Shown: positions 1-10,744, counted from the stretch's first letter. The stretch is DNA of 64,000 bases from Zoogloea sp. (GCF_023150065.1 NZ_JAKLLN010000016.1:58764-122763), one strand, 5' to 3'. Notes: generated by a model from the letters alone, not told the origin. Numbers and translations: made by a program.

Positions 1-1152
1 CAGGAACTTGATGTAATGGGAAAAACCCATGCGCGCCGACTGCCCGGCGAAGTCGGCGATGGTCACCGGGCCGCTCAGGTTCTTCACAGAAACCTCGCCA
101 ACAATCATGCGCCCCATCACCGAAAGACTGAGCGCTGCGGTGTCCCAGGTCTGACGCAGCCCCTTGCCGAGCGCATCGAGGGCATCGTAGCGGACGGTCA
201 CGAACATCATGTCGCGCCTGCCCTCAGCGTCAGCCACGCCGACGCCGATGCGCCCGATCGGACGGCCGTTCTCCTCGACCGACGCCGGGACGATGCGGGT
301 CACGACGGACACGCCATCCCGGAGCACCTCCATCTCCAGGGATTGGCCCGGCGCCTCGCGAACCGCCATGACCAGCTCGGTCCAGTCAGTCACGGCCTTC
401 TCACCGATACGGACGACCCGATCCCCGGAACGCAGGCCTGCGACCTCAGCGGCCCCGCCGGGACTGAGCTTGCCCAGCACGGGAGGCAGACTGGGACGCT
501 GCAGCGTCAGCCCCACCTGGGTGGCAATGTCCTGCTTGTCCTGATCGATGGTAGCCACACTGAGATCAAGCTTGCGGAAGGCAATCTCGCGGGCATCGTT
601 GATGGTCTCGACCACAACGACTCGCTTGTCCAGCGCGTCATTGATCAGCTCCCAGCGAAACTCCTGCCAGGTCTGCACAGGCCGGCCGTCAACACTGCGC
701 ACCACATCGCCATCGGCAAACCCTGCTTTCTCGGCCAGGCTCGCAGCGACCGGTGCGCCAAGACGCGGTCGCAACTCTTCCACGCCGCCGGCGTACACGC
801 CCCAGTACAAGGCGATGGCCAGGGCAAAATTGGCCAGCGGCCCGGCCGCGACGATGGCGATCCGCCGCCACACTGTCTGCCGGTTGAAGGCCCGGTGCTG
901 CTCATGAGCCGGCACCGGCGCCTCGCGTTCGTCCAGCATCTTGACGTAGCCCCCCAGCGGAAAGGCCGACAGCACCCACTCCGTCTGATCCGGGCCAAAG
1001 CGGCGCATCAGCAGCGGTTTGCCGAACCCCAGCGAAAACCGCAACACCTTGACACCACACAGGCGCGCCACGCTGTAATGGCCGAACTCGTGAACGACGA
1101 TCAGGATCCCGAGCGCAAGCAGAAAGGGCAGGACGTAATCGAGCAGACCCAT
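1..1152 (-). CDS. rseP: RIP metalloprotease RseP, partial (C-terminus outside window)
   Basis: Inner-membrane site-2 zinc protease that cleaves the anti-sigma factor RseA in the sigma-E envelope stress pathway. Reading leftwards from the ATG at 1152 the protein begins with a hydrophobic segment carrying the zinc motif HEFGH near residue 22, followed by LGFGKPL and the GGYVKM motif, then a membrane segment beginning AAGPLANF and two PDZ-like stretches (GFADGDVV, GLRSGDRVV). The frame stays open to base 1, giving 384 residues of an expected roughly 450; the part reached ends just after the NLSGPVTIA motif. It starts 5 bases after the dxr stop, so it is the distal gene of the rpsB-to-rseP block. 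Identification is firm; only the extreme C-terminus is missing. Confidence 0.95.
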   Translation of the reverse strand, partial: MGLLDYVLPFLLALGILIVVHEFGHYSVARLCGVKVLRFSLGFGKPLLMRRFGPDQTEWVLSAFPLGGYVKMLDEREAPVPAHEQHRAFNRQTVWRRIAIVAAGPLANFALAIALYWGVYAGGVEELRPRLGAPVAASLAEKAGFADGDVVRSVDGRPVQTWQEFRWELINDALDKRVVVVETINDAREIAFRKLDLSVATIDQDKQDIATQVGLTLQRPSLPPVLGKLSPGGAAEVAGLRSGDRVVRIGEKAVTDWTELVMAVREAPGQSLEMEVLRDGVSVVTRIVPASVEENGRPIGRIGVGVADAEGRRDMMFVTVRYDALDALGKGLRQTWDTAALSLSVMGRMIVGEVSVKNLSGPVTIADFAGQSARMGFSHYIKFL

Positions 1153-1157
1153 GCCAC

Positions 1158-2351
1158 TCACCTGACCAGCCCCCGCACCAGGCCACCCGCGATCTCCCGG
1201 GCCTGCCTGTCCGCCTCGAAGACAACCTCGAGGGAGTCCGCCCGACGGGGCACAAACGCATCCAGCGTGCCAGCGATGACTCCGGCGATGCGGTCGAAAC
1301 GCAATCCGCCTTCCAGGAAACTGGCCACCGCGACCTCATTGGCGGCATTGAGCACCGCCGGTGCAACGCCGCCCTCCTCCAGCGCCCGGTAGGCCAGGGC
1401 CAGGCAGGGGAATCGCAGCAGGTCAGGCCGCTCGAAATCCAGCCGGGCGATCTCGAACAGGTCCAGGGGACGCACCCCCGCATCCACCCGTTGCGGATAG
1501 GCCATGGCGTGGGCAATGGGCGTCCGCATGTCGGGATTACCGAGCTGGGCGAGCACCGACCCATCGGCATACGAGACCATCGAATGAATCACGCTCTGGG
1601 GGTGAATGACCACCTCGATGCTCGCTGCCGGCAAACCGAACAGCCAGTAAGCCTCGATGACCTCGAGGCCCTTGTTCATCATGGTGGCCGAATCGACCGA
1701 GATCTTGCGCCCCATCACCCAGTTGGGATGGGCGCAGGCCATCTCGGGTGTCACCGCCGCAAGCTCTTCCAAGGGCTTGCAGCGGAAAGGCCCGCCGGAG
1801 GCCGTTAGCAGGATGCGATTGACGCCACTGCCATGGAGACCACGCTCGAAACCGGCCGGAAGGGCCTGGAAGATGGCGTTGTGTTCACTGTCGATGGGGA
1901 GCAGGCTGGCGCCTGCGGCGGCCAGCTCCTGCATGAAGAGCGCACCGGACATCACCAGCGCTTCCTTGTTCGCCAGCAGGATGCGCTTGCCGGCCCTGGC
2001 CGCCGCAAGGGCCGGCACAAGCCCGGCGGCGCCGACGATGGCCGCCATGACCATGTCCACTTCCGGCGCCGAGGCCACATCGGCCAGCGCCGCAGCCCCT
2101 GCCAGCACCTCGGTGCAGCAGCCTGCGGCATCGAGCCGGGACTGGAGGGCAGCGGCATCCTCCGTCCTGTCGAGAACCGCATAGGCGGGACGGTGGGCCA
2201 GACACTGCTCGAGGAGCTTGTCCACCTGCCGATGGGCAGTGAGGGCAAACACACCGAAAAGATCCGGATGACGTGCCACCACATCCAACGTGCTGACGCC
2301 GATGGAACCGGTGGCACCGAGCACCGTTACGAGTTTCCTGCCTTGGTTCAT
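1158..2351 (-). CDS. dxr: 1-deoxy-D-xylulose 5-phosphate reductoisomerase
   Basis: Catalyses the NADPH-dependent conversion of 1-deoxy-D-xylulose 5-phosphate to 2-C-methyl-D-erythritol 4-phosphate, the first committed step of the MEP isoprenoid pathway. The 397-residue protein has the nucleotide-binding GATGSIG loop at residues 12-18, NKEALV at 128-133, and the substrate/metal motif DSEHNAIF at 154-161, all typical, and normal family length. It begins 4 bases after the cdsA stop and ends 5 bases before rseP, so it is read within one operon. Its product feeds undecaprenyl phosphate synthesis, the job of uppS two genes upstream. Confidence 0.97.
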   Translation of the reverse strand: MNQGRKLVTVLGATGSIGVSTLDVVARHPDLFGVFALTAHRQVDKLLEQCLAHRPAYAVLDRTEDAAALQSRLDAAGCCTEVLAGAAALADVASAPEVDMVMAAIVGAAGLVPALAAARAGKRILLANKEALVMSGALFMQELAAAGASLLPIDSEHNAIFQALPAGFERGLHGSGVNRILLTASGGPFRCKPLEELAAVTPEMACAHPNWVMGRKISVDSATMMNKGLEVIEAYWLFGLPAASIEVVIHPQSVIHSMVSYADGSVLAQLGNPDMRTPIAHAMAYPQRVDAGVRPLDLFEIARLDFERPDLLRFPCLALAYRALEEGGVAPAVLNAANEVAVASFLEGGLRFDRIAGVIAGTLDAFVPRRADSLEVVFEADRQAREIAGGLVRGLVR

Positions 2352-2355
2352 GACT

Positions 2356-3180
2356 TCAAAGCGCCATCCAGAGCGTCACCAGGCCGGCTATCGGCAGGGT
2401 CGACGTAAGACTGTCGATACGATCAAGCACACCGCCGTGACCCGGCAGCAGACTGCCACTGTCCTTGACCCCCGCCTGCCGCTTGATCAGTGACTCGAAC
2501 AGGTCGCCGATGATGCTCACTGCAGTGAACGCGATCAACGCAGGCACCGCAAGGAGATAGCCCCTCGCGGTAACGCCGTGCCCCAGGTAATTCAGACAGA
2601 TCAGACCAAAGATCACGACCCCGACCACGGCCCCGTAGGCGCCCTCCCAGCTCTTGCCGGGACTGATGGACGGGGCCAGCTTGCGACGACCAAAGGCGCG
2701 ACCGGTGAAGTAAGCGGCGATGTCGGCGACCCACACGGCGGCCATCACGCCCAGCAACAACCATGGACTGAGCAGGCGGAGATGGGCGATGGCCAGACTG
2801 GGCGGCAACAGCAGCACCAGGCCCACCAGCGCTGCCGCACCCTGCCCCGGCAACTGCCAGCGGGACCGTAGCCAGAATGGCACGCACAGGATCCAGAACA
2901 GGGCGCTGACCGCATACACCGGCGCGAGACCGAAGGGCGCCACCGTCGCATCACTGTGCAAACCGGCCACCGCGCCGGCGGCCAAGCACAGCGCCCCCAG
3001 GATCACTGCATAGAGATGCCTGGCGACACCACCGAAACCAAGCATGGTTGCCCACTCCGAGGCTGCAATGCCACAGATGAGGGATGCGAACAGGAGCCAG
3101 CCCGCGGCGGGCAGGAGAAACAGTGCAGCGAGGAGACCTGCGAGCAGGACAAGCGCGGTGATGACCCGCGCCTTAAGCAT
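2356..3180 (-). CDS. cdsA: phosphatidate cytidylyltransferase
   Basis: Makes CDP-diacylglycerol from phosphatidic acid and CTP for phospholipid synthesis in the inner membrane. The start chosen is the ATG at 3180 ([10 protein letters not shown]), giving 274 residues; an upstream in-frame extension is open but is only the shadow of uppS. The protein is almost entirely hydrophobic with about eight membrane segments and carries the family signature near its C-terminus ([12 protein letters not shown], then [19 protein letters not shown]). The start overlaps the end of uppS by 8 bases, implying translational coupling. Confidence 0.95.
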   Translation of the reverse strand: MLKARVITALVLLAGLLAALFLLPAAGWLLFASLICGIAASEWATMLGFGGVARHLYAVILGALCLAAGAVAGLHSDATVAPFGLAPVYAVSALFWILCVPFWLRSRWQLPGQGAAALVGLVLLLPPSLAIAHLRLLSPWLLLGVMAAVWVADIAAYFTGRAFGRRKLAPSISPGKSWEGAYGAVVGVVIFGLICLNYLGHGVTARGYLLAVPALIAFTAVSIIGDLFESLIKRQAGVKDSGSLLPGHGGVLDRIDSLTSTLPIAGLVTLWMAL

Positions 3181-3961
3181 GATCGGACGCGGTGTCGGGC
3201 TTGTCGGAGACGACCTGTTCGCTGGTTCGTCCGAAGCGGCGCTCACGCCCCTGGTAAGAAGCGATCGCCTCGTCCAGGGCAGCCTCACCAAACTCGGGCC
3301 ACAGCTTGTCGGTGAAGTACAACTCGGAATAGGCAAGCTGCCAGAGCATGAAGTTGCTGATGCGCTGCTCACCGCCCGTCCGGATGAAAAGATCGGGCTC
3401 GGGGCTGAAACTGAGTGCCAGATGCGGGGCGAGGTCTTCCTCGGAATAGGGCCTTCCTGACGCATTCCCGGAGGTGGAGATCATCTTCTCCACCGCCTGC
3501 ATGATGTCCCAGCGACCGCCGTAGTTGGCACAGATGGTGAGGTTCATCTTGCCGTTGTCGGCAGTCAGGGCTTCACCCTCACGGATCAGGGAAACGAGGA
3601 CATCATCAAATGGCGCCAGATCACCGACGACGCGCAGGCGAATCTCGTTGCGATGAATGCGCTCGATCTCGGCCTTCAGGGACTTCACGAACAACTGCAT
3701 CAGGAAAGACACTTCGTCTTTCGGACGACGCCAGTTCTCGGAGCTGAATGCAAATACCGTAAGGTACTCGACTCCGCGATCCAGGCAGCTGCGGATCACT
3801 TCGCGCAGGGAATCGACACCCTTGGCATGGCCTGCCACCCGGGGCATCAGCCGCTTGCGCGCCCAACGCCCGTTGCCGTCCATGATGATCGCGATGTGAC
3901 GCGGAACCTCTGCAGCCTCGGGTACGCCCCGCGTGGAGCTGAGAAACGGCAATCGCACCAT
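3173..3961 (-). CDS. uppS: undecaprenyl diphosphate synthase
   Basis: cis-Prenyltransferase that extends farnesyl diphosphate with isopentenyl diphosphate to C55 undecaprenyl diphosphate, the lipid carrier for peptidoglycan and surface glycans. The 262-residue protein has the catalytic MDGNGRWA motif with the essential Asp at about residue 28, the GHAKGVDSLR segment, FAFSSENW, and the RTGGEQRISNFMLWQ C-terminal motif. Length is normal. It follows frr by 53 bases and overlaps cdsA. Confidence 0.96.
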   Translation of the reverse strand: MVRLPFLSSTRGVPEAAEVPRHIAIIMDGNGRWARKRLMPRVAGHAKGVDSLREVIRSCLDRGVEYLTVFAFSSENWRRPKDEVSFLMQLFVKSLKAEIERIHRNEIRLRVVGDLAPFDDVLVSLIREGEALTADNGKMNLTICANYGGRWDIMQAVEKMISTSGNASGRPYSEEDLAPHLALSFSPEPDLFIRTGGEQRISNFMLWQLAYSELYFTDKLWPEFGEAALDEAIASYQGRERRFGRTSEQVVSDKPDTASDHA

Positions 3962-4014
3962 ATCGTATCCGCCTGGAAGAAAAGAAACCGGAAAAGCAGC
4001 AACCGACCTGACGG

Positions 4015-4572
4015 TCAGATCTGCATCAGCTCTTGTTCTTTCTGGACGAGAAGCTTGTCGATCTCGACAATCGCCTTGTCAGTCAGCTTCTGGACATCAT
4101 CCTGGGCACGACGCTCGTCGTCTTCGGAAATCGTCTTGGCCTTGAGGGCGTCCTTGAGGGCGCCATTGGCATCGCGGCGCAGATTGCGCACAGCGACCTT
4201 GGCACCTTCACCCTCGTGCTTCACCACCTTGATCAGCTCCTTGCGGCGCTCTTCGGTCAGGGCAGGCATCGGCACACGGATGACCTCACCCTGAGCGGCC
4301 GGGTTCAAACCCAGATCGGAGTCACGGATGGCCTTTTCGACCTTGCCGACCATGGGCTTTTCCCACGGCTGGACACCGATGGTGCGGGCATCGATCAGGG
4401 TGATGTTGGCAACCTGACTGATGGGCACCGGGCTGCCGTAGTAATCGACCATCACGTGATCGAGGATGCCCACGTGGGCACGGCCGGTCCGCACCTTGGC
4501 GAGATCCTGCTTGAGGGCCTCGATGGAGCGCTGCATCTTGTGTTCGGTAGTCTTCTTGAGCTCGGGAATCAT
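4015..4572 (-). CDS. frr: ribosome recycling factor
   Basis: Works with EF-G to split post-termination ribosomes. The 185-residue protein matches the family length and begins with the three-helix-bundle sequence ([20 protein letters not shown]), with the conserved [16 protein letters not shown] and PWEKPMV stretches. It lies 10 bases after pyrH. The tsf-pyrH-frr order is one of the most conserved in bacteria. Confidence 0.97.
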   Translation of the reverse strand: MIPELKKTTEHKMQRSIEALKQDLAKVRTGRAHVGILDHVMVDYYGSPVPISQVANITLIDARTIGVQPWEKPMVGKVEKAIRDSDLGLNPAAQGEVIRVPMPALTEERRKELIKVVKHEGEGAKVAVRNLRRDANGALKDALKAKTISEDDERRAQDDVQKLTDKAIVEIDKLLVQKEQELMQI

Positions 4573-4582
4573 TGCTTCATCC

Positions 4583-5299
4583 TCAGCAGTAAACCAGCGT
4601 GCCTTCGTCCTCGCCCATCACCACCCGCTTCAGCGCCCCACTCTTGAAAAGGCTGAATACATTGATGGGAAGACGCTGATCACGGCACAGCGCGAAGGCC
4701 GTCGCATCCATGACCGCCAGATTTCGCGAGATGGCCTCGTCGAAGGAAATCTTGTGGAAACGGGTTGCCGACGGATCCTTCTTGGGATCAGCCGTGTAGA
4801 TGCCATCCACCTTGGTCGCCTTCAGGACGATGTCCGCGCCGATCTCGGAGCCACGCAGGGCTGCAGCGGTATCGGTGGTGAAGAAGGGATTGCCGGTGCC
4901 GGCACCAAAAATGACGACACGCCCCTCTTCGAGGTAGCGGATCGCCTTGCCACGGATATAAGGCTCGACCACCTGGTCGATGCGCAGGGCCGACTGGACC
5001 CGCGCATTGACCCCTGCGGCACGGAACGCATCCGCAAGGGCCATGGCGTTCATCACGGTGGCCAGCATCCCCATGTAGTCGGCGGTGGCGCGATCCATAC
5101 CGGACGCAGCCCCCGCCATTCCACGGAAGATGTTCCCGCCGCCAATCACAATCCCGACCTCGACACCGATGCGGGTCACATCGACCACATCGGTAACGAT
5201 TCCGGCGACCACCTCGCGGTTGATACCGTAGGCGTCGTCACCCATCAGGGCTTCGCCGGAGAGCTTGAGGAGAATGCGTTTGTAGGCGGGCTGACTCAT
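4583..5299 (-). CDS. pyrH: UMP kinase
   Basis: Hexameric amino-acid-kinase-fold enzyme that phosphorylates UMP to UDP. The 238-residue protein shows [10 protein letters not shown] at the N-terminus, the glycine-rich [10 protein letters not shown] loop, [16 protein letters not shown], and a C-terminal segment ([21 protein letters not shown]) typical of PyrH. It sits 15 bases after tsf and 10 before frr. Confidence 0.97.
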   Translation of the reverse strand: MSQPAYKRILLKLSGEALMGDDAYGINREVVAGIVTDVVDVTRIGVEVGIVIGGGNIFRGMAGAASGMDRATADYMGMLATVMNAMALADAFRAAGVNARVQSALRIDQVVEPYIRGKAIRYLEEGRVVIFGAGTGNPFFTTDTAAALRGSEIGADIVLKATKVDGIYTADPKKDPSATRFHKISFDEAISRNLAVMDATAFALCRDQRLPINVFSLFKSGALKRVVMGEDEGTLVYC

Positions 5300-5314
5300 C
5301 GTTGTGCGAACCTC

Positions 5315-6211
5315 TTACTTCTGGGCTGCAGCAGCAGCCTGGGCGGCCACTTCAGCGGCGAAGTCGGTCACCTTCTTCTCGATGCCTTCACCGACGATGA
5401 AGAGGGTGAAGCCGGCCACGGAGGCGTTCTTGGCCTTCAGCAGCTGGCTGACGGTCTGCTTGCCATCCTCTGCCTTGACGAAGACCTGATCCAGCAGGGT
5501 CACGTCCTTGAGGAACTTCTGCACGGTGCCTTCAGCGATCTTCTCGAGCATGGCTTCCGGCTTGCCGGCTTCACGGGCCTTCTCGATGGCAACGCGACGC
5601 TCGACATCCAGCAGCTCGGCCGGAACGCCGGAGGCGTCCAGGGACTTGGGCTTGGAAGCAGCGATGTGCATGGCCAGATCCTTGGCCAGGGCTTCGTCGC
5701 CACCAACCAGGTCGATCAGCACGCCGATCTTGGAACCACCGTGAATGTAGTTGGCCACGGCGCCCTTGGCTTCCACGCGCACGAAGCGGCGGATGGACAT
5801 GTTCTCGCCGATCTTGCCGATCAGGGCCTTGCGAACTTCTTCAACGGTCTGACCGTTGAGTTCCAGGGCGGAGAGAGCCTCGACATCGGCCGGGTTCTTG
5901 GTGGCAACCAGCTCGGCAACATTCTTGACCAGAGCCAGGAAGTCGTCGTTCTTGGCCACGAAGTCGGTTTCACAGTTGACTTCAACCATGGCACCGAGCT
6001 TGGCGTCGCCAGAGATGTACACACCAACGATGCCTTCCGCGGTCACGCGGGCAGCGGCCTTGGAGGCCTTGTTGCCCAGCTTGACGCGCAGGATCTCTTC
6101 GGCCTTGGCCATGTCACCAGCAGCCTCAGACAGGGCCTTCTTGCATTCCATCATGGGTGCGTCGGTCTTCTCGCGCAGCTCCTTGACCATGCTTGCGGTA
6201 ATTTCCGCCAT
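5315..6211 (-). CDS. tsf: translation elongation factor Ts
   Basis: Guanine nucleotide exchange factor for EF-Tu. The 298-residue protein has the N-terminal UBA-like domain with [12 protein letters not shown] at residues 16-27 and the nucleotide-exchange motif [10 protein letters not shown] near residue 80. The C-terminus is alanine- and glutamine-rich. It lies 41 bases after rpsB. Confidence 0.97.
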   Translation of the reverse strand: MAEITASMVKELREKTDAPMMECKKALSEAAGDMAKAEEILRVKLGNKASKAAARVTAEGIVGVYISGDAKLGAMVEVNCETDFVAKNDDFLALVKNVAELVATKNPADVEALSALELNGQTVEEVRKALIGKIGENMSIRRFVRVEAKGAVANYIHGGSKIGVLIDLVGGDEALAKDLAMHIAASKPKSLDASGVPAELLDVERRVAIEKAREAGKPEAMLEKIAEGTVQKFLKDVTLLDQVFVKAEDGKQTVSQLLKAKNASVAGFTLFIVGEGIEKKVTDFAAEVAAQAAAAAQK

Positions 6212-6252
6212 GCTTGCTCCTAAATATGTCTATTTGATCGGATGGGTAAGGC

Positions 6253-7005
6253 TCAGGCCTGCTCTTCGGCGCTGTCTTCCACTTCCACGAACTCGTCGGA
6301 GCCCGCAGCAACGATTTCCTGGATGACCTGGTTCTTGCCTTCCAGCACGGCATCAGCCACACCACGGGCGTACAGGCGGATCGCGCGGGAGGAGTCGTCG
6401 TTACCCGGGATCACGAAATCCACGCCCTCGGGGGTGTGGTTGGTATCAACGACGGCCACAACCGGGATACCCAGCTTGTTGGCTTCGGTGATGGCAATCT
6501 TGTGGTAGCCCACGTCGATCACGAACAGGGCATCCGGCAGGCCGCCCAGATCCTTGATGCCGCCGAGGCTCTTCTGCAGCTTCTCGAGCTCGCGGGAGGC
6601 CATCAGGGCTTCTTTCTTGGACAGACGCTCGATGGAGCCGTCTTCCACCATGGCTTCCATTTCCTTCAGGCGCTTGATGGAAACCTTGACGGTCTTGAAG
6701 TTGGTGAGCATGCCGCCCAGCCAACGCTCATCGACGTAGGGCATGCCGGCGCGACGGGCTTCTTCAGCCACGATTTCGCGAGCCTGGCGCTTGGTGCCGA
6801 CGAGGAGGATGGTGCCGCGGTTAGCAGCCAGCTTGCGCACGAAATCCATGGCCTCGTTGTACTTGACGAGGGTCTTCTCGAGGTTGACGATATGGATCTT
6901 GTTGCGCTGACCGAAGATGAAGGGAGCCATCTTCGGGTTCCAGAAACGGGTTTGGTGACCAAAGTGGACGCCCGCTTCGAGCATTTGACGCATGGTGACA
7001 GACAT
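6253..7005 (-). CDS. rpsB: 30S ribosomal protein S2
   Basis: Small-subunit protein S2. The ATG at 7005 ([20 protein letters not shown]) is chosen because it follows TTGGAG at good spacing and matches the usual N-terminus; the frame stays open further upstream but that stretch is the leader. The 250-residue product contains [32 protein letters not shown] and [16 protein letters not shown] glutamate-rich tail closes it. A good sigma70 promoter lies about 160 bases upstream. Confidence 0.97.
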   Translation of the reverse strand: MSVTMRQMLEAGVHFGHQTRFWNPKMAPFIFGQRNKIHIVNLEKTLVKYNEAMDFVRKLAANRGTILLVGTKRQAREIVAEEARRAGMPYVDERWLGGMLTNFKTVKVSIKRLKEMEAMVEDGSIERLSKKEALMASRELEKLQKSLGGIKDLGGLPDALFVIDVGYHKIAITEANKLGIPVVAVVDTNHTPEGVDFVIPGNDDSSRAIRLYARGVADAVLEGKNQVIQEIVAAGSDEFVEVEDSAEEQA

Positions 7006-7048
7006 TTTGCACTCCAATACAGAGGTTTGACCGCCGCCCAGCCTGCCT

Positions 7049-7119
7049 GGCCCGCCCATGCGGAACCACGCCTTGCCGCGGGCCATCCTTTCAGACAGCC
7101 CACCGGACCTCAATGGGCC
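7049..7119 (-). promoter_or_regulatory. structured 5' leader of rpsB mRNA
   Basis: Two hairpins can be drawn in the leader on the minus strand. One has a 7-base stem GGCCCGC/GCGGGCC (7049-7084) with inner pairing, and one a shorter stem GGCCCA/TGGGCT (7097-7119). Leaders of rpsB-tsf operons are known targets of S2 autoregulation in Gammaproteobacteria; whether this one acts so is inference. Confidence 0.4.
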
Positions 7120-7161
7120 GGACGTGTGAATTTTGCCGGGCACATGCCAGACAAGCCGCCG

Positions 7162-7191
7162 ATTGTAGCAGCAACCCGTTACTTCCCTCAA
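7162..7191 (-). promoter_or_regulatory. sigma70 promoter of the rpsB operon
   Basis: On the minus strand TTGAGG (-35, bases 7186-7191) and TACAAT (-10, bases 7162-7167) are separated by 18 bases. The predicted start near 7155 gives a leader of about 150 bases before rpsB. Seen directly; strength and start site are inferred. Confidence 0.7.
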
Positions 7192-7286
7192 GGCCGGCTC
7201 TCCGCCTCGCGCTCCTGCCGCATTGCCCGTATGCGCTGCATGCGCTAGCCTAGTGCGCTCAATACCCCATAGAAGATCAGAGTCTC

Positions 7287-8108
7287 ATGAGCGTCACCAT
7301 AAAAACGCCGGAAGAAATCGAAAAGATGCGCATCGCGGGCCGCCTGGGCTCCGAAGTGCTGGACTACATCACCCCCTTCGTCAAACCGGGGGTCACCACC
7401 GCCGAGCTGGACAAGCTCTGTCATGACTATATGGTGGAGGTTCAGGGCTGCATCCCGGCCCCCCTCAACTACTGCCCCCCGGGCTACAAGCCTTATCCCA
7501 AGTCGATCTGCACGTCGATCAACCATCAGGTCTGCCACGGCGTCCCGAGCGACAAGGCCCTCAAGAAGGGGGACATCGTCAACCTGGACATCACGGTGAT
7601 CAAGGACGGCTACCACGGCGACACCAGCCGGATGTTCCTGGTCGGCGGCGACAACAACTGCAGCATCCTCGCCCGGCGCCTGTGCCAGATCACCTACGAG
7701 TGCCTGTGGCTCGGTATTGCCCAGGTGCGACCCGGCGCCCACCTCGGCGACATCGGCCATGCCATCCAGAAACATGCCGAAGGCAGCGGTTTCTCGGTTG
7801 TGCGCGAATTTTGCGGCCACGGCATCGGTGCCAACTTCCACGAGGATCCGCAGGTCCTGCACTACGGCAAGCCGGGTACCGGCATCGAACTCAAGCCGGG
7901 CATGATCTTCACCATCGAACCGATGATCAACGCCGGCAAGGCCGCGATCTCCGAACTGCCCGACGGCTGGACCATCGTCACCCGCGACCGCAGCCTGTCC
8001 GCCCAGTGGGAACACATGATCCTTGTCACCGAGACCGGCGTTGAAGTGCTGACCCTGTCGGCGGCGTCCCCGGCGCGCCCGGACATCGTTGCCAACCTCC
8101 TGCCCTGA
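7287..8108 (+). CDS. map: type I methionine aminopeptidase
   Basis: Removes the initiator methionine from nascent proteins using a dinuclear metal centre. The 273-residue product has all five metal ligands of the pita-bread fold: D101, D112 (in HGDTSRM), H178 (GHGIG), E211 (TIEPMIN) and E242 (WEHMILV). A CxxGxxxxKP-like zinc extension is absent, so it is the short class. It diverges from rpsB, as is usual, and its stop lies 19 bases before glnD. The ribosome binding site before the ATG is weak. Confidence 0.96.
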   Translation: MSVTIKTPEEIEKMRIAGRLGSEVLDYITPFVKPGVTTAELDKLCHDYMVEVQGCIPAPLNYCPPGYKPYPKSICTSINHQVCHGVPSDKALKKGDIVNLDITVIKDGYHGDTSRMFLVGGDNNCSILARRLCQITYECLWLGIAQVRPGAHLGDIGHAIQKHAEGSGFSVVREFCGHGIGANFHEDPQVLHYGKPGTGIELKPGMIFTIEPMINAGKAAISELPDGWTIVTRDRSLSAQWEHMILVTETGVEVLTLSAASPARPDIVANLLP

Positions 8109-8127
8109 GACCGCCCGCCCCTCGAAG

Positions 8128-10719
8128 ATGTCTGATTCCGCGCCCATCCTGCCGCCCGACACCGCCCGCGAACTCATCACCCGCTACAAGAGCCGCCTGA
8201 AGGCAGGCGGAGAAGCCCTGCGTGCCGCCTACGAGGCGCGCCCGCTGACCGACCCGATCCTGAAAGGCCGCTCCCACCTGGTGGATGAAGTGCTCATCGA
8301 CCTGTGGAAGGATTTCGGGCTCCCCGCCTCCGCCACGCTGGTGGCTGTCGGCGGCTATGGTCGCGAGGAACTCTTCCCGTGCTCGGACGTGGACCTGCTG
8401 TTCCTGCTCGAAGATGAGCCTGACGCCGACCTGGAGGAACGCTTGACCCAGATGATCGGGCTGATCTGGGATATCGGCCTCGATATCGGACACAGCGTGC
8501 GCACCATCGAAGCCTGCCTCGAGGAGGCCGCCCTCGACGTGACGGTGATGACCAACCTGCTGGAGGCACGCCGTATCCACGGCAACGTGCAGCTTTACGA
8601 ACGCTTCGACACCAGCCTGCGCGGCATCCTCAACGCAGGGCAGTTCTTCAAGGCGAAGCGGCTGGAGCAGGAGCAGCGCTACACCCGCCACAACGAGACC
8701 CCCTACTCCCTCGAGCCCAACTGCAAGGAGAGCCCCGGCGGGCTGCGGGATCTCCAGATCATCGGCTGGATCAGCCGCTCGGCGGGCATCGGCACCCACT
8801 GGCGCGACCTGGCCCGGCACGGCCTGATCACCGACGAGGAAGCCACCGAGCTGCGTGAGCTCGAACGCTTCCTGCAGCATGTACGCATACGCCTGCACCA
8901 CCTCACCGGACGCCGCGAGGACCGTCTGCTGTTCGACCACCAGGAGAAACTCGCCCGGCGCTTTGGCTTCGACGCCACCGAGGCCCGTCGCGCCTCCGAA
9001 GTGTTCATGCAGGAGTATTACCGGACCGCCAAGAAGGTCACCCAGCTCAACACCATCCTGCTACTCAACTTCGGTGTCGAGTTCTTCCCCAACCGCTACC
9101 CGGCGGCGATCAACATCAACGAGCGCTTCCAGTGCGTGCGCGAGCTCCTCGACGTGCGCGACGAAGGCGTCTTCGACCGCCACCCCAGTGCCCTGCTCGA
9201 ATGCTTCCTGCTCCTGGAGCAACGCTCCGAGCTGAAGGGCATGACCGCCCGCACGCTACGGGCCCTGTGGCGCGGGCGCAAACTGATCAACGCGGAGTTT
9301 CGGCAGAATCCGGCCAATCGCGCCCTCTTCCTCCGCCTGCTGCAGCAGAAGCGCGGCGTGGTGCACGAGATGCGGCGCATGAACCAGTACGGCATCCTGA
9401 GCTTCTACCTGCCGGCCTGGCGACGCATCGTCGGCCAGATGCAGCACGATCTCTTCCATGTTTACACGGTGGATCAGCACATTCTGCAGGTCCTGCGCAA
9501 CGTGCGCCGCTTCATGGTGGCAGAGCACGCCCACGAATACCCCCTGCTCACCCGCCTGAGCACCGGCTTCGAGAAGCCCTGGCTGATCTACATCGCCGCC
9601 CTCTTCCACGACATTGCCAAGGGTCGCGGCGGTGACCACTCGAAACTGGGCATGAAGGACGCACGGGATTTCTGCGAATCCCACGGCATCGAAGAGAACG
9701 ACACCCTGCTGGTGGAATGGTTGGTCCAGCACCATCTGTCCATGTCCAACGTGGCCCAGAAGCAGGATCTGTCCGACCTTGACGTGATCCGTCGCTTTGC
9801 CGATCTGGTCCAGAACGAGCGCCGCCTCAACGCCCTGTACATCCTCACCCACGCCGACATCCGCGGCACCAGCCCCAAGGTCTGGAACGGCTGGAAGGGC
9901 AAGCTGCTGGAAGACCTCTTCTTTGCCGCCCAGCGCCTGCTCCGCGGCGCCACCCCCCAGCAGGCGCTGGGCACGCCGATCCGCCAGGACGACGCGCGCA
10001 ATCTGCTGCGCTACTACGGCCTGCGCCCGGGCACCGAAGACACCCTGTGGGATCAGCTGGATACGGTATACTTCCTGCGCCACGACCCGGAGGAGATCGC
10101 GTGGCACGCCCGCATGTTGTACTACCGGGTGGAGACCGACGAGCCGGTGATCAAGGCGCGCCTCAGCCACGTGGGCGAAGGCCTGCAGGTGATGGTTTAC
10201 ATGAAGGATCAGGGCGATCTCTTCATGCGCCTGTGCGGCTTCTTCAGCCGGCTGGGCTTCTCCATCGCCGACGCCAAGATCCACACCACCCGCCACGGCT
10301 ACGCACTGGACAGCTTCGTGCTGCTCGATCCGGGCCAGGAGGTGCATTACCGGGATCTGATCACGCTCCTCGAGCACGATCTCACCGAGCGGCTGGCCAC
10401 CCATGCCCCCATCGACCGCCCCTCCAGCGGACGCCTCTCCAGGGAGGTCAAACACTTTCCGATCACACCGGAGATCAGCATCCGCCCCGACGAACGCGGC
10501 CAGCACCACATCATGTCAGTGACCGCCGCAGACCGCCCGGGCCTGCTCTTCGGGGTGGCGGAAACCCTGGTTGCCTATGGCATCAACCTGCACACCGCCA
10601 AGATCGCCACCCTCGGCGAGCGCGTGGAAGACACCTTCCTGATCAGCGGCCCCGGGCTTTCCCAGGACGCTCAGGTCCTCAAGATCGAGTCCGACCTGCT
10701 GGAAAAACTGGCGGTCTGA
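8128..10719 (+). CDS. glnD: [protein-PII] uridylyltransferase / uridylyl-removing enzyme
   Basis: Bifunctional nitrogen sensor that uridylylates PII under nitrogen limitation and removes UMP when glutamine is high. The ATG at 8128 (MSDSAPILPP) gives 863 residues, normal for the family. The nucleotidyltransferase motif VGGYGREELFPCSDVDLL lies at residues 74-91, an HD phosphohydrolase motif (LFHDIAKGRGGDHS) lies in the middle, and two ACT domains occupy the last 170 residues (MRLCGFFSRLGFSIADAKIH; ADRPGLLFGVAETLVAYGIN). It follows map closely and converges on def. Confidence 0.97.
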   Translation: MSDSAPILPPDTARELITRYKSRLKAGGEALRAAYEARPLTDPILKGRSHLVDEVLIDLWKDFGLPASATLVAVGGYGREELFPCSDVDLLFLLEDEPDADLEERLTQMIGLIWDIGLDIGHSVRTIEACLEEAALDVTVMTNLLEARRIHGNVQLYERFDTSLRGILNAGQFFKAKRLEQEQRYTRHNETPYSLEPNCKESPGGLRDLQIIGWISRSAGIGTHWRDLARHGLITDEEATELRELERFLQHVRIRLHHLTGRREDRLLFDHQEKLARRFGFDATEARRASEVFMQEYYRTAKKVTQLNTILLLNFGVEFFPNRYPAAININERFQCVRELLDVRDEGVFDRHPSALLECFLLLEQRSELKGMTARTLRALWRGRKLINAEFRQNPANRALFLRLLQQKRGVVHEMRRMNQYGILSFYLPAWRRIVGQMQHDLFHVYTVDQHILQVLRNVRRFMVAEHAHEYPLLTRLSTGFEKPWLIYIAALFHDIAKGRGGDHSKLGMKDARDFCESHGIEENDTLLVEWLVQHHLSMSNVAQKQDLSDLDVIRRFADLVQNERRLNALYILTHADIRGTSPKVWNGWKGKLLEDLFFAAQRLLRGATPQQALGTPIRQDDARNLLRYYGLRPGTEDTLWDQLDTVYFLRHDPEEIAWHARMLYYRVETDEPVIKARLSHVGEGLQVMVYMKDQGDLFMRLCGFFSRLGFSIADAKIHTTRHGYALDSFVLLDPGQEVHYRDLITLLEHDLTERLATHAPIDRPSSGRLSREVKHFPITPEISIRPDERGQHHIMSVTAADRPGLLFGVAETLVAYGINLHTAKIATLGERVEDTFLISGPGLSQDAQVLKIESDLLEKLAV

Positions 10720-10744
10720 ACGACCGGTGAGCCGCCGCCGGCAA

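Noticed and set aside
7006..7191. N-terminal extension of rpsB into its leader
   Set aside because: The frame is open, but the extension covers the promoter and does not resemble S2; the ATG at 7005 has a good ribosome binding site.
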